Assembly (NCBI GenBank): GCA_031266855.1
Contig: JAISAF010000132.1
Location: 1 to 10,089, forward strand
Source of the DNA: Spirochaetales bacterium
Lineage (GTDB): Bacteria; Spirochaetota; Spirochaetia; DTKZ01
Length of the DNA stretch: 10,089 nt
Reading direction: 5' to 3'
The position numbers were made by a program, and so were the translations under genes. Below, in pieces: positions 6,292-10,089 of the stretch (within the stretch, counting starts at the first letter, position 1; each line of letters starts with the position of its first letter). A model generated the notes under the pieces. The model was given only the letters and a program-made list of their open reading frames with translations, did not search any database and had not been told where the DNA came from.

Positions 6292-6307
6292 AATCACTTT
6301 TGTGATT
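6292..6307. promoter_or_regulatory. Small palindrome upstream of dctQ
   Basis: AATCAC-TTTT-GTGATT is a perfect 6-bp inverted repeat 57 bp upstream of the dctQ ATG and just outside the left end of repeat copy C. It could be an operator or an RNA hairpin. No promoter is evident beside it. Confidence 0.3.
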
Positions 6308-6315
6308 TCTTATTT

Positions 6316-6618
6316 AGAGCCTGTTCAACAACTCATTTATAATTCGGAATTTGGGCGCATTTTTTGCGGTTAGGGAATTTGCGCCGCAAATTCCCTAACC
6401 GCAAAAAACCGGGCTTTCCGCTCCAAGTCCTCGGATTTGCTTATGCAAATCCTGTGGGCTTTCCGCTGCAATCCCTTGCGCCGCGCAGCGAGCGAATTTG
6501 CAGAATGCAAATTCGCGGCCAGCCAGGACGCATGGGCGAGCAGCAAAATTGCGTATGCAATTTTGCGACCAGCCCCCTCGCGCGCCCGGGATTTTACCAG
6601 ATATTGAACAGGCTCTTA
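6316..6618 (-). mobile_element. MITE-like element (repeat copy C) between dctP and dctQ
   Basis: GAGCCTGTTCAA (6317-6328) and TTGAACAGGCTC (6604-6615) are perfect 12-bp terminal inverted repeats. TTA stands on both outer sides (6314-6316 and 6616-6618), consistent with a 3-bp target duplication. The interior has no gene but four hairpins: 6360-6408 (23-bp perfect arms, loop GCC), 6433-6452 (GGATTTGC-TTAT-GCAAATCC), 6492-6516 (11-bp arms, loop GAA) and 6543-6566 (GCAAAATTGC-GTAT-GCAATTTTGC). The conserved units lie at 6409-6431 and 6456-6477 on the minus strand. The ends and TTA duplication resemble those of some IS5-family groups that duplicate TNA, so it may be moved by such a transposase. 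It is non-autonomous and interrupts the TRAP operon without breaking a gene. Confidence 0.8.
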
Positions 6619-6630
6619 GAAGCATCGATC

Positions 6631-6663
6631 GCCGCCCGCGTTTTCATACATGCGCGGGCGGGC
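6631..6663. other. GC-rich hairpin after dctP
   Basis: CCGCCCGCG (6632-6640) pairs with CGCGGGCGG (6653-6661) around a 12-nt loop, about 55 nt beyond the dctP stop. There is no T run after it on the minus strand, so it is not a simple terminator. Intergenic stem-loops after binding-protein genes often stabilise the upstream mRNA and lower downstream expression; that role here is inferred. Confidence 0.5.
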
Positions 6664-6718
6664 GTTCTGAAAAAAATCCGGGAACTCCTCCGTTTTCACT
6701 TTTTTGAACAGTTTTCCG

Positions 6719-7729
6719 CTATTTCCCCCGGGCCGCGGCCATAGCCGCCAACAGTTTGTCGTAAAGACCTGGCGTCCATTCGGGAAAAGCTTCGGGAGCT
6801 TTCTTTGCGGCTTCGATAAATTCAGTTTTATCTATCTCGGCAAAGGTAACGCCGCCTTTTTTCAGTTCCTCGACATATTGCTGTTCAACCTCATCGGCCA
6901 GCCTGACAAATTCATCCATGTAGTTTTCGGAAACTTTGGACAGCGCCGCGCGCACATCGGCGGACAGACCGCTGTGAATTTTGGAAGACATGACAATTGA
7001 GGTATAGCCGATCATGTGTTCCGTCTTTGTTACATATTTCAGCACTTCGTACCATTTATTGGTATACATTGACGCAAATATACCCTCGGCGCCATCAGCG
7101 ACTCCCTGGGAAAGCGCCTGATAGGTCTCGCTCATGGCTATATTAGTGGGATTCCCGCCCAGAACCCGGACAAGGAAATTCCACAGCGGCGCTACCGCGC
7201 AGCGGAGTTTCAGCCGGTTCACATCCGCGCGTGTTTTTACTGGGACTTTGGTAATCATGCTGCGGGTTCCCTCATAGCCCATCAGCATATAATGCAGACC
7301 TTTACCTTCAAGCTGAGTACACAGGTCTTTTGCTATGTCGGAATTCCACAGGACAAGAACCTCATTGGGACTCTGCATCAGGTAGGGAACCATTAACATG
7401 CTGAAATCAGGGATGTAGTTCGCCAGATGCCCTACATCAACATGGGCGATAACGGATTCCCCCTGAGACGCCTGTTCAAGAACATCGACCGCCTTGCCCA
7501 GCGCTTCCGCGGGATAGAGCTGCGTCTGTATAACTCCCCCGGTAGCGGCCTCGACCTCCTTGAAGTACCTGCCATACCATTCGTACTGAACATCCGTACT
7601 GGGCTTGACGCAGTTGAATTTCAGTGTTACGGACTTGTCCGCCGCGGAGGAGCTTTCGCCGCTTCCTCCGGCTGACAGCGAAGCAATCACGATTAACGCA
7701 AACCACACCATACAAAATTTTCTGAACAT
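6719..7729 (-). CDS. dctP: TRAP transporter substrate-binding protein DctP
   Basis: A 336-residue periplasmic binding protein that captures the ligand and delivers it to DctQM. Residues 1-22 form a signal peptide (basic MFRK, hydrophobic core, SLSAGG), with no Cys at the cleavage region, so probably not lipid-anchored. The mature part shows the DctP pattern: LKFN start strand, YPAEALGK (72-79), MVPYLM (113-118), then LKLRC (173-177), whose Arg176 aligns with the Arg that salt-bridges carboxylate ligands in characterised members, and NPTNIAMSETYQALSQGVADGAEG (193-216). The frame is open to 7828, but AAAGGAGG (7736-7743) lies 6 nt before ATG 7729, and the promoter -35 overlaps the longer start, so 7729 is chosen. 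The ligand is unknown; a carboxylate is the likeliest class. It is first gene of the operon. Confidence 0.93.
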   Translation of the reverse strand: MFRKFCMVWFALIVIASLSAGGSGESSSAADKSVTLKFNCVKPSTDVQYEWYGRYFKEVEAATGGVIQTQLYPAEALGKAVDVLEQASQGESVIAHVDVGHLANYIPDFSMLMVPYLMQSPNEVLVLWNSDIAKDLCTQLEGKGLHYMLMGYEGTRSMITKVPVKTRADVNRLKLRCAVAPLWNFLVRVLGGNPTNIAMSETYQALSQGVADGAEGIFASMYTNKWYEVLKYVTKTEHMIGYTSIVMSSKIHSGLSADVRAALSKVSENYMDEFVRLADEVEQQYVEELKKGGVTFAEIDKTEFIEAAKKAPEAFPEWTPGLYDKLLAAMAAARGK

Positions 7730-7735
7730 CTTCAT

Positions 7736-7743
7736 CCTCCTTT
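7736..7743 (-). promoter_or_regulatory. Ribosome binding site fixing the dctP start
   Basis: AAAGGAGG on the minus strand directly touches an ATG at 7735 (no spacing) and sits 6 nt before ATG 7729. Correct spacing favours 7729. Confidence 0.8.
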
Positions 7744-7799
7744 CATTGCGGTAAAGTATCCAATTGTAGAAAGCATTATCAAAAAATGAGACTTGATTC

Positions 7800-7828
7800 A
7801 GAGTAGACCGGCTTTTGTCATTTGTCAA
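7800..7828 (-). promoter_or_regulatory. Sigma-70-type promoter of the TRAP operon
   Basis: Minus strand: TTGACA (7828-7823), a 17-bp spacer, TACTCT (7805-7800). The -35 is perfect, the spacer ideal, and the -10 matches TATAAT at four of six positions. Transcription would start near 7793, leaving a leader of about 63 nt before ATG 7729. Confidence 0.65.
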
Positions 7829-7841
7829 TTAAATTTAGTAA

Positions 7842-7859
7842 CTATATTTAATAATATAG
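7842..7859. promoter_or_regulatory. Palindrome upstream of the dctP promoter, possible operator
   Basis: CTATATT-TAAT-AATATAG is a perfect 7-bp-arm inverted repeat with its near edge 14 bp upstream of the -35 box. The position suits an activator site. No regulator gene is linked in the window, so function is inferred from position alone. Confidence 0.4.
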
Positions 7860-8016
7860 CTCATAAACAAGGCAGAGCATCGCCGCCCGGTATTTAACAT
7901 TGCAGGAAAATGCGGGGAGGATTCCACGGGAAAAAGCGCCTGTTACCAGCCACGCACGGGGGACTTGCGTTTACGGCTACAGTTAGCCGCTGTGCGGCGG
8001 CAGGCCACGCAATTTT

Positions 8017-8182
8017 GAGCGGCAGCTCAGAGACAGGCCCGGAAATTGCCAATGGCAATTTCCGGGCGCTGCCGCTGGTGCGCGCGTAAGGGATTGAAGC
8101 GGAAAGCCCACAGGAATTGCATTAGCAATTCCGAGGACTTGGAGCGGAAAGCCCGGCCCCGCCAACGGCGGGGATACGCCCA
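8017..8182 (+). repeat. Repeat element copy D (two-unit version)
   Basis: GAGCGGCAGCTC (8017-8028), then the hairpin CCCGGAAATTGCC-AAT-GGCAATTTCCGGG (8038-8066), and the linker GCGCTGCCGCTGGTGCGCGCG as in copy A. Unit 1 is 8088-8109; slot 1 is GGAATTGC-ATTA-GCAATTCC (8113-8132); unit 2 is 8134-8156; slot 2 is CCCCGCC-AAC-GGCGGGG (8157-8173), followed by ATACGCCCA. Slot 1 differs from copy B by a paired A/T change that keeps the stem. Slot 2 has no T/A run, unlike the other copies. It lies just downstream of recO. Confidence 0.8.
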
Positions 8183-8200
8183 TGAGAAATTCTTTAGCTG

Positions 8201-8956
8201 TTACAGTATTCCTTTCCCCGTCCTGATTGAGTTCAGCGGGCCGCCGGCGAAGTCTTCGGCAAGAAAAAGCATGGCCTTCTTCAAGGCGGCAAACGAGGCC
8301 GCGTCCGGGCTACAGGCGGCGGCTTTTTCCAGAGGAAGCCCCCGGCTGTAGCGCAGACAGCCCAAAGCCCCGGCTGAAAGGAAAACGGACTCCCGCGAAC
8401 TAGCGGCGCACTCCCGGCAAAAAAAACCCGAAGCGCCCCTATAGTAAACAAGTCCCTGGTTTTCACTCCGGGTTTCCCCGCAGCCCGCGCAGACATCCGT
8501 CGCCGGAGCGGCCCCGGCCAGTTCAAGGTAGCGCCAGAGAAACTGCACAAGAAACCGTGAGGCGCTATCCTCCGTGCAGGCGTCAAGAAGGCGGAGGCTT
8601 TCAAGCAAAAGCGAAAAAGTCTCCTCGGCGTCGCCTCCGAAAGTTTTCAGAATTATTTCCAGCCATACCGAAGCGGTAAAAAACTTTACGATGCCGGAGC
8701 GCACGCCCTCAAAAAAATCGCGGCAGTCCATGTCGGTAATTTTTATACTGTCCTTTACCGGATCGCGATAAAGGAAAAACGTCCCCGCACACAGAGGATT
8801 GGTAACGCTACGCAGTTTTCCTTTCGCGGAACAGGCGCCGTAGGCAACCGCGCTGAGAAGACCGTGTTCGGGTGAAAGCAAAATAACCCCTTTGTGAATT
8901 TCCCCAAAACGGTTGTTTTTCAAAACGATTCCCGCGGTCTGGAAATTACGGCTCAT
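8201..8956 (-). CDS. recO: DNA repair protein RecO
   Basis: A 251-residue cytoplasmic protein, normal RecO length. RecO binds DNA and SSB and, with RecR, loads RecA on gapped DNA in the RecFOR pathway. The N-terminal OB-fold begins TAGIVLKNNRFGEIHK (7-22) and LLSPEHGLLSAVAYGA (26-41), the typical 'switch to joint/clear' start of RecO. A helical middle (about 90-150) leads to a zinc site: Cys156 and Cys159 (CAGC), then Cys180 and Cys183 (CREC), with a GLVYYR strand between. The ATG at 8956 lies 32 nt after lysS, suggesting one transcript. The best ribosome site, AGGA at 8976-8979, is 19 nt upstream, rather far. Two nearer out-of-frame ATGs at 8961 and 8966 precede the start, so initiation may be weak. 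Confidence 0.9.
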   Translation of the reverse strand: MSRNFQTAGIVLKNNRFGEIHKGVILLSPEHGLLSAVAYGACSAKGKLRSVTNPLCAGTFFLYRDPVKDSIKITDMDCRDFFEGVRSGIVKFFTASVWLEIILKTFGGDAEETFSLLLESLRLLDACTEDSASRFLVQFLWRYLELAGAAPATDVCAGCGETRSENQGLVYYRGASGFFCRECAASSRESVFLSAGALGCLRYSRGLPLEKAAACSPDAASFAALKKAMLFLAEDFAGGPLNSIRTGKGIL

Positions 8957-8988
8957 GGCATCTCATGGCGGATTTTCCTGCTGCGCGC

Positions 8989-10089
8989 TTAATACGCTTT
9001 GAGAATATCAAGAATCCGCTCGCGGCCTACGATTAGAATAAAAGCCGCAAGCCGGGGCCCCTTATCCTTGCCGATAAGTACCCGGTAAATTTCAGGGAAA
9101 AAAGCCTTCGGTTCAAGACCCGCGTTGCCGCAGGCGGTATACACCGCTTCGCCAAGGGACTTCTCGTCCAGCGCGGCAAAGCCCGTATCAATGATTTCCC
9201 GCAGTTCGCGGATAACAGCCCGCGCGGCCCCGCTCACAGCGACAGGCTCCTCATCCGCGGAACGCAGGGAAAACCGGAAATCCTCGGGCGCGAAACCCGT
9301 AATCCAGCGCCAGGCGCATTCGGCACGCGCGCGCGTCCTGTCCCGCTGACAAGGCTGCAGGCCGGGCAGGGCGTCCAGCGTCTTTTCAATATCGCCGCAG
9401 TTTATCTGCAAAAGGCTGCACAGATGGCGGAAAGGCGCCTGGAACGGCATCGCGTCCGGCACGTCGGCGACCTGCGAAAGCTCGTAAATACGTTTTTCCT
9501 TTTCGCGCTTTTTTTCATCGGCGCTCTCCGCCCCGAAATAAATACGCTCGGTTCTATCGTAATCCTCGTAGATTTTAATAACATCCAAATCAAAGGAAAT
9601 GGCGAATTCCGTATTGGGCCGCGTACCCGCGAAAAGATAGCGCGTAACATCAGGCGTGTAGACTTCAAGAACATCTTTCAAATCAATTACATCGCCGGAG
9701 GACGAAGAGATTTTTCCTCCCCGCCCCTTGATACGGATAAAGTCGTACTGAAAACTCACCGGCGGCGGACAGTCAAATATGCGCTGAACAATTTCCTTTG
9801 CCGTATCAAAAGAACCACCCTCCGAGTGATGGTCCTTACCCGCCGGTTCAAAATCGACGCCCTCGTATGCCCAGCGCATAGGCCAGTCAACGCGCCAGGG
9901 CAGCTTAACCAAAGCCGTCGCGCGCAAATCCACTGTCTCATGCCGCCCGCAGGAATCACAGCGGTACTCAAGCCCATAGCCGCCATCCCAGGACAGTACC
10001 GAGGTTGTATCCCTGTCGCAGCCCCCGCAAAAAACCGCCACAGGCAGCCAGTCAGCCGCAAGCGCATCCGTCCTGTGTTTATCAAGAAG
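8989..10089 (-). CDS. lysS: Class I lysyl-tRNA synthetase, C-terminal part (5' end outside window)
   Basis: 366 residues are visible; class I LysRS is about 520-530 long, so the N-terminal Rossmann half with the HIGH motif lies beyond the right edge. The frame stays open through 10089, so the GTG at 10041 is internal. The enzyme charges tRNA-Lys. It shows a zinc-finger pair CGGC near 10029-10018 and CDSC farther on, then the hallmark segment KLPWRVDWPMRWAYEGVDFEP, GKDHHSEGGS, and the KMSKS-type loop KISSSSG at 9714-9694. The rest is the helical anticodon-binding domain. Class I LysRS is the archaeal type, standard in spirochaetes and some alphaproteobacteria, which supports the spirochaete assignment. 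It is followed by recO. Confidence 0.93.
   Translation of the reverse strand, partial: LLDKHRTDALAADWLPVAVFCGGCDRDTTSVLSWDGGYGLEYRCDSCGRHETVDLRATALVKLPWRVDWPMRWAYEGVDFEPAGKDHHSEGGSFDTAKEIVQRIFDCPPPVSFQYDFIRIKGRGGKISSSSGDVIDLKDVLEVYTPDVTRYLFAGTRPNTEFAISFDLDVIKIYEDYDRTERIYFGAESADEKKREKEKRIYELSQVADVPDAMPFQAPFRHLCSLLQINCGDIEKTLDALPGLQPCQRDRTRARAECAWRWITGFAPEDFRFSLRSADEEPVAVSGAARAVIRELREIIDTGFAALDEKSLGEAVYTACGNAGLEPKAFFPEIYRVLIGKDKGPRLAAFILIVGRERILDILKAY

Larger units (their letters stand above)
7829..8200. other. Intergenic region between recO and the TRAP promoter
   Basis: 372 bp without a gene. The left part (7829-7870) is AT-rich and carries the upstream palindrome. The middle (7870-7985) shows nothing I recognise. 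A small GCCGC-TGT-GCGGC hairpin at 7986-7998 precedes repeat copy D, which runs almost to the recO stop. No T-tailed terminator for recO is visible. Confidence 0.6.

Noticed and set aside
6235..6297. Longer dctQ starting at GTG 6297
   Set aside because: There is no ribosome site before the GTG, the added residues are not DctQ-like, and ATG 6234 has a well-spaced GGGGAGA.
7730..7828. Longer dctP starting at 7828
   Set aside because: The extension would place 33 residues before the signal peptide and overlaps the -35/-10 promoter. AAAGGAGG points to ATG 7729.
781..8173. Repeats separated by variable sequence, reminiscent of a CRISPR array
   Set aside because: The copies are kilobases apart, the variable parts are palindromes of unequal length, and there is no regular array or cas gene.
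3096..8183. Short open frames over copies B, C and D encode a similar peptide (GFPLQVLG..AN..PVGFPLQSL)
   Set aside because: The similarity follows from the conserved DNA repeat and its constant slot-1 length. The frames have no ribosome sites, differ at both ends and run through hairpin arms, so they are not genes.

Overview
The window looks like a piece of a spirochaete chromosome, probably a Treponema of moderate GC. The main support is a class I (archaeal-type) lysyl-tRNA synthetase, normal in spirochaetes but found in only a few other bacterial groups. The intergenic DNA is also unusually rich in palindromic repeats. The genus is an inference. Every complete gene lies on the minus strand. 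The only plus-strand coding sequence is a transposase tail at the left edge.

From right to left: (1) 8201-10089 holds lysS (5' part outside the window) and recO, a housekeeping pair 32 nt apart. (2) 7829-8200 holds a repeat element and then a good promoter with an upstream palindrome. (3) 3344-7729 is a TRAP-transporter operon: dctP (binding protein), a 303-bp transposon-like element, dctQ and dctM (small and large membrane subunits), then a Gfo/Idh/MocA oxidoreductase 13 nt behind dctM. The simplest reading is periplasmic capture and sodium-driven import of a small organic acid or polyol-type compound, which the dehydrogenase oxidises. (4) 2156-3343 is about 1.2 kb of non-coding DNA with two repeat elements, a cluster of hairpins and a possible gene remnant. 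(5) 881-2155 encodes a (p)ppGpp synthetase domain fused to four TPR units. (6) 158-880 is hairpin-rich DNA with no gene. (7) 2-210 is the tail and end of an insertion sequence.

The most unusual feature is the repeat family. Five copies (near 781, 2318, 3177, 6409, 8088) share a conserved frame built on a unit of the form AGCGGAAAGCCC. The frame has fixed slots, and each slot holds a hairpin. At the same slot the arms differ between copies but always remain self-complementary, including a paired base change between copies. One copy, between dctP and dctQ, is bounded by inverted repeats and a 3-bp TTA duplication, so at least part of the family moves, or has moved, as a MITE. Another copy ends exactly at the stop codon of the alarmone synthetase gene. 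No complete transposase, CRISPR array, tRNA or rRNA was seen.
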